The position numbers and the translations under genes are program-made. The notes under the pieces are model-generated. The model searched no databases, was not told the DNA's origin, and saw only the letters and a list, made by a program, of their open reading frames with translations. From positions 124,001-188,000 of the forward strand of contig CAKJVC010000196.1 of NCBI GenBank assembly GCA_918026815.1: a stretch of DNA of 64,000 bases, in the 5' to 3' direction. Below, piece by piece: positions 33,766-45,666 of this stretch. Source of the DNA: Chalara sp. BL73 (lineage: Eukaryota > Ascomycota > Leotiomycetes > Helotiales). Numbering within the stretch: position 1 is the stretch's first letter; each line of letters begins with the position of its first letter.

Positions 33766-36375
33766 ATGGCCGACGAAGAGAGAGTCCGCGCAGGCTTGAT
33801 GCCTTATGCACAAATGGCTTCCCACTTCCCAAATGTCCCCAGGAAGAATTATGACTACGGCGGTAGCATCACCGATCCCAGAGTCCTCATTACTCCCTCT
33901 CCATCGCATTCTCGCAACTCTTCTGCTAGCTCATCCCGGGATGACGAGCGCTTGCATGATCAACTCTATGCAGAGCTTCGTAGCATGAACGCAGATCTCA
34001 GCGACGATGGCGTAGCTGATGCGGCGAGCATTCAAAATGGTGGCGTTGAAGTTTCTTCATTTGAACCAACAACTAATACTGCCGCCTTCGCTCCTTCATA
34101 CCGTCTTACTTATCCGGATTGGAAGCTGATTGACATGCCAAACGGCGAGACGCGAGAGTAAGTCAGCTTTCCATATCAGCATAAGAATCATTTCCCATCC
34201 AGCCTGAAACATATACCATGCGGCATCATTGCACCGCAGGCACCTTTACCCCTTCTTAGCGTTCGCAGATGTCCCCACTTAATACATTACTGACCAATTG
34301 ATCAGATACTGGGATGGCAAATACAAGCAAACTTATCTCGCGAGCGAGTCGAAAGCTTTGGGAGACCGAGGATCGTTCTTCGACTACACAGCAGTCCAAC
34401 AACTGGCATCCCCAACTGACACAGATCAGCATGATGCTTTTGAAATCACTGACCCATCTACCGCTTCACCAACGACCGATAGTTCAGCTACCACAGCTTC
34501 CGGTGTTGCAGCCGCAGGAGATACCGCTCAGTCTAGCGCACATGGTTATGCCACTGCACCAGCAGTGACTCCGACTCCGGTTGCATCAGTAGAAGGAGAA
34601 AATGGTGAAGATAGCACACAGGCTAGCAATGGTGACACTTCTGGAGATGGTCGTGCTCGTAGCGCCTCCACTGCCTCTTCGAATGGCGGCAAGAAGGTAG
34701 GTGGTGCCACACAATTTATATTCAACCTCAATGATGATGTCTTCAAACCTACCCCTCAGCAACAACTCGATTTCGCGCATGCGGCTCTTTCAAATACTCC
34801 CCGAATGGGCGAGCTTGGTTACAAGGACGCATTCGTCGAATTTATCAAGCTTCGAGAACAGCAAGATCGCGAAGAAGGCAGACATACTAGCAATCTCTGT
34901 GGCGGTGGTAATACTCGAGTGGTACCTAAACCTGGAAGTATCAATGACCTTCTTGCTCGTGGAGCTACGGTTGCCTTTCCGGCTAATGCGCCAGCTTCCA
35001 TGAGCCCTGATGGGCCTCAAAATGGCTTGGGCAACATTCAATTTACCATGGATGCTCCTGGTACTTCCGAGCCGGATATTGCAATCACAAACCCCAATCT
35101 TGTCAATCTCATTGATCTTGCCATTGAGGGCAAGATTACCCCAGAGCAGAAGCAGCAAATGCGGAAGGGATTCTACGATATTTGTGCCGGTAGCCAAGAG
35201 CAACAGACGGCTGATCGTGCCTATGCTCTGTCTGATGCTAATCGAAAGAAAGCCAACCCTCGCTCTGCCAACACCACCCCCGCTATTAACTTAACTGGCG
35301 AGACTCCGGCCTTAATTGCTACCCCTACTCGAAAGGGACGAGGTAGAGGAAAGAGTACGTAATGATACCAAATCTATGTTGACACTTGATGGCAACTAAC
35401 CAATGCAGCCACCGTCCATGGTAACCTTGCAGAAGCAGGCAAGATGAAGAATGGAGGTACGAATGTCCGCAGTGGTACGTATTTGAGATAGGCCACCTTT
35501 GCTTTGGCAAAAATTGACCGTGCTTAGTTTCTGTTCCTGCTACTCCAGTCAAGAAAGGTTCAGTTACGAAGAGAAAGAACGATGGCACTACTCCAGTCAA
35601 CGAGTCTCCCACAAAGAAGACTGCCGTTACTCCTTCAACTTCGGTTACCCCTTCCACTGCAGCCACTTCTCCACAAATTAGCGGTATCGCGGCAGACAGG
35701 AACCACATGATGGAGTATATCCTTAGGTATAACCTCGAGTATATTCGGCGAACCGTTATGGCTGGCAAACCAGTTCCAGGACATCCTGAGATTGTTGATA
35801 TCAGTACCTGGGATGCTGGCACTACCTGGAAGAGACTTGTCGAGAACTGGCAAGACCTCGAAAAGCGACGCAAGATGGTTGCCAGTTACAATTCCCACAT
35901 CGCATCTCCCAACGCTTTCAGCTTGCCTCCTCTTAACCCTACCGAATGCCTTCCCATGGGTGGATTCCTCTCTGCTGCCAATGCCGCTGGAAATATCTCC
36001 GATATTACTCAGGCTTCCGACAAGGCTAGACGTGATGTTAACTTGTTGACCCAGCAATATGCTACCTCAGCTGGAAAAGTCACCGAGCTGACTCAAAAGG
36101 TGGCCGAACTGACTCAGAAGGATCGAGATTCGGCTCAAAAGATGGCTGAATTGACTCGGAAGAATAAGGACTCGGCTCGTAAGATTGCTGAGTTGGCTGC
36201 CCAGTTAACCAAGAGCCAATCACAGAACTCTCTCCTACTCAATCCCTTGAAGCAAGAGAGCCCAGCATCTGCACCAACAGTTCAGGTTGCCCAACTCCAG
36301 AACGAAAATGCCCAGTTGAAGGAAAATGTTGCTTCTCTTCGAGCCATGATTAGCACTCTTGCTGCAATCAAGTAG
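33766..36375 (+). CDS. Orphan protein with C-terminal coiled coil (784 aa)
   Basis: I do not recognise this protein. Exons 33766-34157, 34306-35354, 35409-35474 and 35528-36375 give 784 residues in consistent phase; the first intron is long for this window (148 nt). The N-terminus (MADEERVRAGLMPYAQMASH) leads to a Ser-rich region, then FAPSYRLTYPDWKLIDMPNG joined to EYWDGKYKQTYLASES. A Thr/Ser/Ala-rich stretch follows, then a more ordered block TQFIFNLNDDVFKPTPQQQL to GYKDAFVEFIKLREQQDREE. A basic Pro/Thr region (RKGRGRGK, VKKGSVTKRKND) suggests DNA or nuclear contacts. The block ADRNHMMEYILRYNLEYIRR to WKRLVENWQDLEKRRKMV appears structured. The end is a coiled coil with repeats of AELT(Q/R)K(D/N)(R/K)DSA. 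Real gene very likely; function unknown, possibly a nuclear scaffold. Confidence 0.8.
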
Positions 36376-37079
36376 ATACGAGGGGAGTCGACTGGTATGA
36401 CGCATCATGAGTCTTATGGTCCGTGACTTATGGCTGGCAGGTGGGATTCCTCATAGGTCGTATCAATTATTTTCAGGTGGGATTGCTTTCTCAGCTAGAG
36501 GCGGTTTGTGCCGTTCAGGCCGGAATTTGCTGGCTACATGGCGCAGATTTATCGATCAGGGTGGCTTCTGTCAACCAAGATGGCCGTAGGTGGATATTAG
36601 AATAACTTTAACTCCATCATTCTGGCGACGTGCGCTATATAACATAGGTTTGCTTTAGCAATAGTGATTATTCGACAACAGAGAGAAATACTATAAGGAT
36701 TCTCTGCATATTCGTGATTTTCCTTTGCAGTCCTGATTCGACCATCATGAAAGGAGCCCCCTAAGTAGACGCAACATGATCAGGCTCATCTAGGATCGGG
36801 AAGGGAAGAGCACAGCTTTTTGAAGGATATAATTCTGCCAATATCCTATTCTGCTATGTTTTCTAGTAATGCTGACATGTTAGTTCGGTTATTGTTTGAA
36901 CATCGAACAGCATACACGACGAGGTATAAATTGAAGTACGACTGCCACTTTGTCATCAGTGCGTCCATGCTCCGGAAGAAGTAGGCAAAGTTGTAGCCTG
37001 TCCCCAGACCTTCGTGTCTAAAAGCCCCAGGCATTCGCAGGTGGAGTGCCAACACGGAGTGTTTCCAGGGCTCGTGTGC
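36376..37079. other. Intergenic, no gene recognised
   Basis: About 700 bases after the coiled-coil orphan. The word CAGGTGGGATT occurs twice about 37 bases apart (near 36438 and 36475). No other feature seen. Confidence 0.5.
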
Positions 37080-37379
37080 TCAAAACGTTCCATACTGGTT
37101 GATGAGTTCTGTAGATTCTTCTGAATTTACTTGGTTCGAGACCGGAGCCCCTTCCGCTATCATGGGCTCGTCCTCTTCGTATATAATGGCAGCTTCGCTA
37201 TTGCGTCTTGCCTCCTGTATTTCTTTGACCATATAAAATTTTGCTAATATGATGAGTATCACAACTATTACGGACCAAAACGCTATGGTTCCTGCCTCTT
37301 CTGTGGGCATTCTGCTTTGCCCAGTAATACCGGAGGCACTGTTGAGGCGAGCATCAAACTGGGATTTTGGGAGGTACAT
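37080..37379 (-). CDS. Small single-span membrane protein, hypothetical
   Basis: A 99-codon frame starting with ATG. It has an N-terminal polar half (MYLPKSQFDARLNSASGITG), one strong membrane span (AGTIAFWSVIVVILIILAKF), a basic stop (MVKEIQEARR) and an acidic tail ending ELINQYGTF with a YEEDEP cluster. This ordered layout is unlike a shadow frame, and no larger gene overlaps it. I recognise no family, and splice sites upstream could add an exon. It may be a small surface or endomembrane protein, or a chance frame. Confidence 0.35.
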   Translation of the reverse strand: MYLPKSQFDARLNSASGITGQSRMPTEEAGTIAFWSVIVVILIILAKFYMVKEIQEARRNSEAAIIYEEDEPMIAEGAPVSNQVNSEESTELINQYGTF

Positions 37380-39001
37380 TCTAGACTGTCGATTATTCTT
37401 CTGATACTCTGATATATTTTAGTATTTTGGTGGCTATAGAGGGCAACAGGCTGCATACCTAAACATAAAATCTTTAAGGTTGGGATTAATCCAAGGATAT
37501 GAATGATATTTTGTAACATCACATGCGAACACAGGAATTATCAGGATCCTTGTTTAGTCATACGTGGAAGAAGGATGTTGAGATAGGCCCGGAGGAATTC
37601 TCAGGCTATCTCAACGCCATCTGCGCCAATTCTTGCTGCACTTCGATGGGAGCTGACAGATACGTGGACGGCGTTCCGGTTACCAGCTAGTTTAAACTCA
37701 ATATCTGCTGAGAATCCACCTTATACCAAGCAGAATAGTTTTGGTTCCCGAGCCGCCGTAACACAAAAGTTTATCCATTCGTTACCTCATCAATTTAGTC
37801 TCGCTTGATTGAGCTTCTTCTGGATGCTCGGATCACAGATCGGTCATTGCCAGGACAAGCTGTATGTTGTGTCTCTGTAGACGCAATAATAGCTTCGTCA
37901 TCAATGTCCGAATCTAAAGCCTTTGCTCCCGCTCGAGTAAACAACTATAGAGCGATATTTTCCAATGTCGTAAGTGGATATCTGATGATCGAATTTAGAA
38001 AGATAGCCACGATGTTGGAAGTTCTGAGGAAAATGTGAATTACATGACTTATTCGGCTTCCACAGACTACAGAATAATTAAACACGTGAGCTATTTTAAA
38101 ATAATACCGAGGTATTTCATCAGTGTTCCGAAGCATCAACCCTTTGCTCTGTTGTGAGAAACTCAAAAGACAAAGCAAAACCATCGATCACGTACGTGGG
38201 CAGAGGAGACATGTAGACCCACAAAAATTACTTTACATGTCATGAGAGGTGGCTCCAGCGTCCTAGATTCAGACCTCGGGCCTTCTTTTTCTTGGTGATA
38301 TGAAGGTGGCATCTAGACTCATACTATCTGCCCTGGCGTCAGTGTGCGATAGGGTTATTTCAGGATCGCCACCTACTGGCTTATTATTGTCTCAAGTGGT
38401 GTCTTAGAAATCCATAACCGTCTCCTCCCCAAATTGTTGACTTGAAGTCACCATGAAGCTGGACTGTAAGATGTAAGGTAACTCCAGATATCGAGGCTTG
38501 ATCGACCCTTGGGTCTACCCCAGGTTTTGCATCCGGGCACCCGGATTTTCAGAAGACCCGCGATGATCGACATATCCTCGTGTGAGTACGACTATGCAAG
38601 TTTGACAGCTGCACTGGATAAAGCTCGCCACCTCGAGTCATACAACAAGATAATTGTCTTCTAATATTTTTAATTGGCTGCCTAATACTCGCTCTCATGT
38701 CAGACTTGAGATGGTATGACAAGGAACATCCATAGCATTGTCTTCAAGTTGACATTTAGCCTCAATTCAGGGAATTCCGAGTCTCCATACGGGATCGACG
38801 CCAGGATCATGAACTTGCATGAAGGTGTACCCTTGAGATCTGTAACTTCATCTGGGCTATTTAGAAAGTCCTTGAGATGGATTAAGTGATAGTTTTCCAT
38901 ATCACTTGATCGGATATTCTCATCTCATAATGACGGGACGGCTTTTCTTTTTCTCATCTATTCTGAGAGCCTACACTTTTTCGGAGGAAGAAAGCAACAA
39001 A
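37380..39001. other. Intergenic, no gene recognised
   Basis: About 1.6 kb. Frames of 66-79 codons on both strands lack resemblance and splice support. Nothing else seen. Confidence 0.5.
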
Positions 39002-40274
39002 ATGAGCCTTTCATTTCCAAGTTTGTGTGTAATGTTAATTGTGCATATGGCTTTTGTGGTTGGAGATGTAAGTGAATAAATCCATCCAAGTAAGAATATA
39101 TTGCTCACTATTCTTGAGATACAATTCATATATCCAAAAGCCCAATCTATAGTCAGGGGAGACAGACCTTTCAATGTCACATTTATTGACAACGGAAGCC
39201 GTCCTCGTCTAACAGAGCTATCTTCCTATATCATTCACATCTATTCAGAGCCAAGCCACACTCCAGTGAATAGTCCTTCTGCGCCATATTGTTCAAAATT
39301 TGACTGGTATAGGTGTTACTTAGTACTTTCCCTTCTGCTGCAGGAAATTTCAACCTTAAGAGAATATTACAAACCTCAACCCTGTCTCCAATAAATCTAG
39401 ACGGCCGCATAGGCCCAAATTTATAGTGAGATTCCTCATTAGACATGCGTTTAGTACACGGCTAACCTTTTCCAGCTATCTCAGTATAACTTCCACATTC
39501 AAGTCAAACTCCAGCATCAGTGTCATCAACTACTCAGAACGCTTTACTATTCGCGGACACGATGCTAAAGCGATCAGTATCAGTAACGCCGGAAGCCCCG
39601 CAACTTTAGAAGCTGCCAGGCCTCAAAGATCCTTCAGCTGCAATGGCAGCCCATGCACTCCTAGTTTCGTCAAGGTCAAGACTCGCCGCGCCAACAATTG
39701 CAATCCACGCATCGCAACTGTCACAGCTCTCCCGACCCCGTCAAAAGGCTCCGGGCTAGGCACCTACATAGGCGTCATAATTTTCCTGAGTGTCCTAATA
39801 ATAATAACCATGACTTCCGCCATCGCCGTCCTCCGCCTCCGCAAGCGAAAAGCACGACCCGCAGCAACCACCAACACGTCCGCAAATTCCTCCGGATCAA
39901 GCTGGTGGAACAACAGCGCCTCGAGCCTCTCCCTGATCGTGCAGCCGCTGAACATGATCAAAGACCAGAACAAGAAGGAGGCGAACTACGCTAGTTACGC
40001 GGCGCGTCGGCGAACCTACGACCTCGCGCGGCTATCCCGTCTAGAGATATCGAGACCAAAGAACGTGTATGGTGGACCCGCGGGGCTCTCCGGGGGGCAG
40101 GAAGATTTCAAGGAGAAGGATCAGGAAAGGGATAGCCTGAGCACGATTGAAGAGCGGTCTTGGGATGGAGGGGACGTCGGTCTCGAGACGTCGAAGCCAG
40201 GGCGGGAGAAGCGGGAAGCTCGGTTCTTTGACGAGAGGACTAGATCGAGGTATTATCGGACAGATTTCATCTAA
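39002..40274 (+). CDS. KRE9/KNH1-like ectodomain protein with membrane span
   Basis: Exons 39002-39067, 39119-39265, 39313-39425 and 39476-40274 give 374 residues. Order: signal peptide (MSLSFPSLCVMLIVHMAFVV), a domain resembling the N-terminal KRE9/KNH1 family (IQFIYPKAQSIVRGDRPFNV, FIDNGSRPRLTELSSYIIHI, then GNFNLKRIL and SNSSISVINYSERFTIRG), a linker, one membrane span at about 206-228 (YIGVIIFLSVLIIITMTSAI) and a basic cytosolic tail (RLRKRKARP) with RRTYDLARLSR and ERDSLSTIEERSWDG. Typical family members are GPI-anchored Ser/Thr-rich cell-wall proteins; this one instead has a cytosolic tail of about 145 residues, suggesting a wall-facing sensor-like layout. The intron at 39266-39312 was chosen because it is the only one keeping the downstream family frame. 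Moderately firm. Confidence 0.8.
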
Positions 40275-40726
40275 TATTAGGGAAAGCGGAAAAGTTGTAA
40301 TTTTGGAAAGCTTTGTACAACGAGGTTTTTGTGAAAGGGCTTGAGAATAGTCTTCACCGTACGATGTTTGCTCGTCATGGCGGACGACACTACACCTTAT
40401 GGAACTAGATGCCGAAGAACATTGCTTCTTGATAGACGACATGTAACACAACCCGCTATCTCTGACATCCCAGCCAAATATGGCTGTGCCTATCCAGGGA
40501 ATATATCGTTTCCAATCTCAACGATTTCGGGCCTCGACATTCCACGCCAAATTCCCGCGGACGCCTAACAACAGACGGTTATCCACTTGCTTCGCAGCAA
40601 CAAGGCGACCTGTCATACACATCTCAAACGCAAAGCATCGATCCACATCTGATAGGTCAAAGTTTTATGCAATCTGATATAATGCTACTAAAGCACAATG
40701 CTGTCCAACGGCAACCTTTTGTCCAA
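40275..40726. other. Intergenic between convergent genes
   Basis: About 450 bases between the KRE9-like gene and the first APC permease. Only antisense or chance frames. Nothing else seen. Confidence 0.5.
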
Positions 40727-42880
40727 TCATAACCCAATCTCCTTTACCCCGCCCGGTCCTTTCGAATCTGGCCCTGAAGTATCCGCCTCTCTTTCTTTTG
40801 CTATCTTCCTCGCAAGGTTGGCACTCACTTCCGAGTCCTCAACCACAACGTCGTCAATAGTCCTCACTGGCCCAGTGAAAAAAGTCTTTCCGCCATACTT
40901 CGGGAAGTAGTAGTATGACACACAAAAGAGGAGCACAGCGCCTAGGACCACAATCGCATAGTTCATCTCCTGAGCGTTTGGATTGGGGTAGGATGGGAAG
41001 AGGAGTAGAGTAAAAATGAATGTCATCCCTACGAAATATGGGTTAATTAGCGTGTCCGAACCAAGCATAGAATTCATGAACTTATATCTTATGAATTGCA
41101 AGTGCAATGATGACATGAGTGCGATGCCTCAAGCGACTGAGCAAGAAAGCAATGTGGCCACATGTTTGCAAGATGTGATAACTTACAAATAATTGAATAA
41201 ACGGAAGAGATGAGAGAGACAGTATCGCCCATATACCAAACACCCGGTTTGAAGTGTCCAAACCACAGACGCGCAATGAGCGGCATGCAGTAGGCGAAGT
41301 ATAAGCCCATTATCGCAAGGTTGAAGAGGGAGTTGATAGCGATAGTGTTGACAAGCATCAAAAGTCCTTCTAGAAGCGTGATTAAAGCAACGAATCCGAC
41401 AGCACGAGCTGGTGTCTTGTTTTTCTGAAGAACTCGAAGGAAACCGCTAAAGGGTAGGCCATGATCTATATACCAATTAGTCGTTTATTTGTTTTAATGC
41501 CGGGTTATTACGTACCTCTTGCCAGTGCAAAAGTCTCCCGTGATGCAGCAACCATTAGTATCGAGCAATTGCAAATCGAACTTGCCCAGAGGAAGACCTG
41601 AATTTGGGTAGAATTAGCATATCAAGCGTATTTGTGGATCTGTGAGGAAAAAGATCCCTCCCGCATTGAAAATGTGTACACGATTACAAGAGATTCATTC
41701 GCGCATGGTCATTGCTCACCAAAATTGCAACACTCCCCTTCTTGCCCAAGCTATTGAAAGCAATTTGAGCTAATGGCTGACCAAGCTCGGTCTCAACTAT
41801 GGCAATGACATCTGAGCCCATGCAGAATGCGATTGTGACAATGACTCCCCATCCGGTGACGAGCGCAGTCACAAGTGAGGATACCATTGCAAAAGGCACA
41901 GCCTTGGCTGCGTTAGAAGCCTCTTCTGCAATCGCTGCAGCACTTTCGAACCCGGATACAACCCAAACCGGAGTCAAGAAACACATCATGAACGCCCATC
42001 CGTCATTCTTCCAGAAACCCGTGTTTTGGAACTCCGAGAAGACGAAGCTGGAGGAGTTTTTCAATTCGCTCGGTGTTCCCGCTGCAAATGCGATTATGAA
42101 TGAAAGAAGCATTGCAAGTTGTATGAATATATAGCTCATATTAAGCTTATGGAGCGTTTCGGTAGTGACGCAGGTCATAAGGAAGGTAAGGAAAGTGGTT
42201 GCTGCGAACATTCCGTAGTTGTGATATTTGTTCGGAACATATTCCATATCTGTGCCAATGGAGCAGGTCGCGCCGAGGATCAGAGTCGCCGCATATATTG
42301 TGGAGGCGTATATTGAGATGTATCCAAGAACATTCATGTACCCACTCCCAAGCTGTTAGTAAAAGTTTCTAGGTAGAGATGGTGGAAGACTCACGCAAGC
42401 CAGCAGCAGAACGCTCTCGACTTTGGTGGTGTAAGTTGCGCAACCCACTATACATGATCAGTATGACTTCTAGTCCCGTGGATACGATGAATTATTTACA
42501 TAGTACAGCCCTCCAGAGGTCGGCATACTGCTTCCCAACTCACCCAGAGAGAGAGCCACAGGTATCAGCATTATACAGCCTGCAAAATATGTCCAGACCA
42601 TTCCCGGCGGGCCTCCACTTCCCAAGGAGAAGATCATAGACTCGGCAATCGCAGGCGCGATTCCCATTGCCCCAAAGCTCTGACCAAAGACTGTGAGATA
42701 GGAGAACTCGCGCTTAAGCTCGGCGCGATAGCCCAATGATGCGAGCAATTCATCGTCGCTATTGATGATATGAGTAGCTCCCTCCTCCATGCCTATGGCC
42801 CCACGAGATTTTAGAATTTTCTCGTCGCGAGTGATAGAGCTGGACCCATCTTCAGGGTAAGGGCCGTTTGTTGGCACCAT
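40727..42880 (-). CDS. APC-superfamily amino acid/amine permease 1
   Basis: Twelve-span plasma-membrane permease of the fungal GABA/choline permease-like branch. Exons 42500-42880, 42395-42447, 41720-42344, 41516-41597, 41187-41465 and 40727-41028 give 573 residues. Family blocks: GYRAELKREFSYLTVFGQSF, PAIAESMIFSLGSGGPPGMV, GELGSSMPTSGGLYYWVAQL, VWVVSGFESAAAIAEEASNA, ASRETFALARDHGLPFSGFL and NYAIVVLGAVLLF. The Glu in IAEEASNAAKAVP is the helix-8 signature. A long cytosolic N-terminus carries INSDDELLASLGY and the C-terminal tail is Lys/Asp-rich. The last intron (158 nt) joins SVYSII to WMTFIFTLLLFP. The substrate cannot be told from sequence. It is a paralog-like relative of the permease at 50336-52405. 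Confidence 0.9.
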
Positions 42881-45666
42881 CTCGCCTTCCCTCTGAGTTC
42901 TGTTGTACAGTGTATGAAAGGGGGAACGAGCACATATGCTCACAACGCCGTTTTTGCCGTTTATTGACGCGGAATTGCAACAGGAGCGTGTCCAAGAAGG
43001 TGACAAGGAAGTGGAGGGCTTTTATGAGTCTCAGTGTTACTACTATTACTGCGACACTTTGCCTCGCTGCTATATACTGTGACGGGCTGCACAAACACAC
43101 AGCTGTGATAAGCTGTGATTTACAGGCCATGACAGGTTACCGGATATGCCCCAAGCAATGCATGTTATCCGGCGGCAGATGTGATGGCTTGGGATGAATA
43201 ATATGCAATGCACAGGGTTCCCGTGTAGGTGCGATAAAGCTTCCTTGAGCTATTCGATGTTCAAACCCCAGCTGTCAGACTACCCTTACTCAGGACTGAA
43301 AATACACCGATAAGCTGAATTTCTTCCCTTTTTTTTGGGGCGCCGAGGACGATAAGGACACCCCTGGATCTTCCCCATGATTGACATCTGCAATGCTACT
43401 TATCAGGTGTCATGGTAGTGACAAACTGATGTGGCAGTGAGCATTCGGTAATGCAAGATAAAGGGACACAAGAAAGCCACACGCAAGCAACAAATAAAAA
43501 TCAAATTACAAACCGAAATCTCGAGGTTGATGTAAGTAGAGATCGATCATGCATGAAGATGGGTGGTAGATAACATTTTTGCTACACATCAGCCCGACAA
43601 ACCTTTTAAAATCTCGGGCTCTTCATGACGGACAATTGCATTTCATGCCAATGTGGTAAAAGTGTCAGATGTTTGACAAGAAGATACGAAAGTGCTGTCT
43701 GTCCCACGTCATTTCCAGATTCAGATGGTGGTGATAGTCATCTGGTCGGGAAGCTCTTGAGCTGCAATGCCAGGTGTTGGGGCGTCGGGCGCAGGCTTCA
43801 AGTCGCTGGAGAGGATGCTGTGCTTGGTAGACGTGGGATGATGCTTTCGACATCACTCTGGCAAGGCTTAAGACAACTACATATCTCATTCATGCTGGCA
43901 TTCAGCTTCTGGGCCCATAGATGAAACGATAAGAGATATATGTCCTCAGTTAACGGTGAAGTATATCCGAAAGATGGGAACACCGAGTTCAATGCTGAAA
44001 TGACGCGTGGCTAGAGCAGGACATATATAGGGCTTCTAGCCGCATGCGTGGAAACTCCCCCTTGCTGCCATATTAGGATCAAGAAGCATACAGTCATTGA
44101 AAAGGCGATCAGATCTGGAAATATGAAAGGAGGATGAAGGTAGGATGGAGAAGGAGGAAAGAAAACGAGAGCCATTATACATGTGCTTCGCTTAGAAGTC
44201 TCCTTATATGAGCCTATGATGTAGTTCCTATGTGTCATGCATCAATAATTAAATGCATACATTTCAGGGACTAGATTGCTTCAAAGTACCGATGCCTTGG
44301 TTGCATGGATTGCTATTGCATATACCTTTTAATCAACCTTAATTGAGCAATTAATCTAGGGTCAGGTATATAAATCGAGCATGCAGTGAGCTGCCACACG
44401 AATGCTCGTTAATATCCCAGCATGGCTGATATGCCACTTTAAACATCCAATTACTGTTAGCATATTTAATCCGCGGGTTGAGTAACTTGCATGTCTAAAA
44501 ACGGTACCGCAACCCGGTTGTTAATGGTGCTCAAGTTCACGCAGGACGATGCTCTATCCATCATGCGCAAATCTTTGCTTTGTCTCGCACTTGTATCCCT
44601 TCTCTGGCATGATACATCATCATGGCTCCAATTTGTGCATGGCAAGTATTCTGCTATGTAATGGCCTGCATTATTTAGGCCCTCTGCGTCCCCTCTGTAC
44701 ACGGTATCAAAAGCTTTTGCGATTTAGTAGCAGGCTTTTCGCGATCGAACGCTAAACCGACCGCTGTTCCAGGCATAGGTCGAACCAGACATCTCGTGCA
44801 TTCTCACGCATTCTGCAAATATCTCAGCATCCATCATTCTATATTCCTTTGGTCTTGCAACTGCCCAAACGAAGGCGTTACTGACGACACCGTGGTGGAA
44901 GCATTCAATCGCATGCCTTTGATAGATCGAAGCTTGTAGACGATTCAGTGGGATGATGGCATTCTAGCCTGGAGATCGTGCCTCAATCTTCCTGCATCTG
45001 CATTGATGTTGACACTCATTTCATAATCCAGCTGTCGCGCTATTGAATTACTAGCAGTCCATGATGTCGAGCATTCATTTTACGTTCATGTTGGAATCTG
45101 GAGAAGCATCATTGTTGACTTGCTTTAGAATTGTCCAGCTCAAACCAAACAGAGCCCCACTTTTGCTGCCTTTGGAATCGCAGCACCTAATGCCTGAAAT
45201 TATAGGCTCAAAACCCAGGTATGGACTTGGTTTCTGATGGTGTCTGAACTTCGTAGAATATGAATCTACTCTAATTCTTACTTCTATTCCCTTACCGCTT
45301 TTATTTCTATAAGTGCTTCTTCTCCTTCCGTAGTCTCCACCCTTCTCTATTAGCGCCAGTTGTTGATGCCCTCGCGGCCGTCATTTGTAGTTCCTCTCCC
45401 TGAGATGGTTTCGGTTGATATGGGCATTTGGCATGCCACAAGCCAACGCCAGCTTGTTGTTGTCCACATCTAGAAGCGGCCCATCCACACCACGGAAATG
45501 ATGATGTTGTTTCACAGTACCCTTCAGCATCATCCAGCTAGAAGTCAGATTGAGAGGTTCGGATACAAAGGAATCATGCCTAAACAGTTTGATCGCTTGT
45601 GTGGCGGTATTTAGACGGAATACGATGTAATACGATGTGCTACATTTTTCGGTCCGGCATGTCGCA
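42881..45666. other. Intergenic, 2.8 kb, no gene recognised
   Basis: The longest space in the window. All open frames are below 110 codons, with no family resemblance and no splice-consistent chains. The word TACGATGT repeats in tandem near 45620. It may contain decayed sequence, but I cannot name any. Confidence 0.5.
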
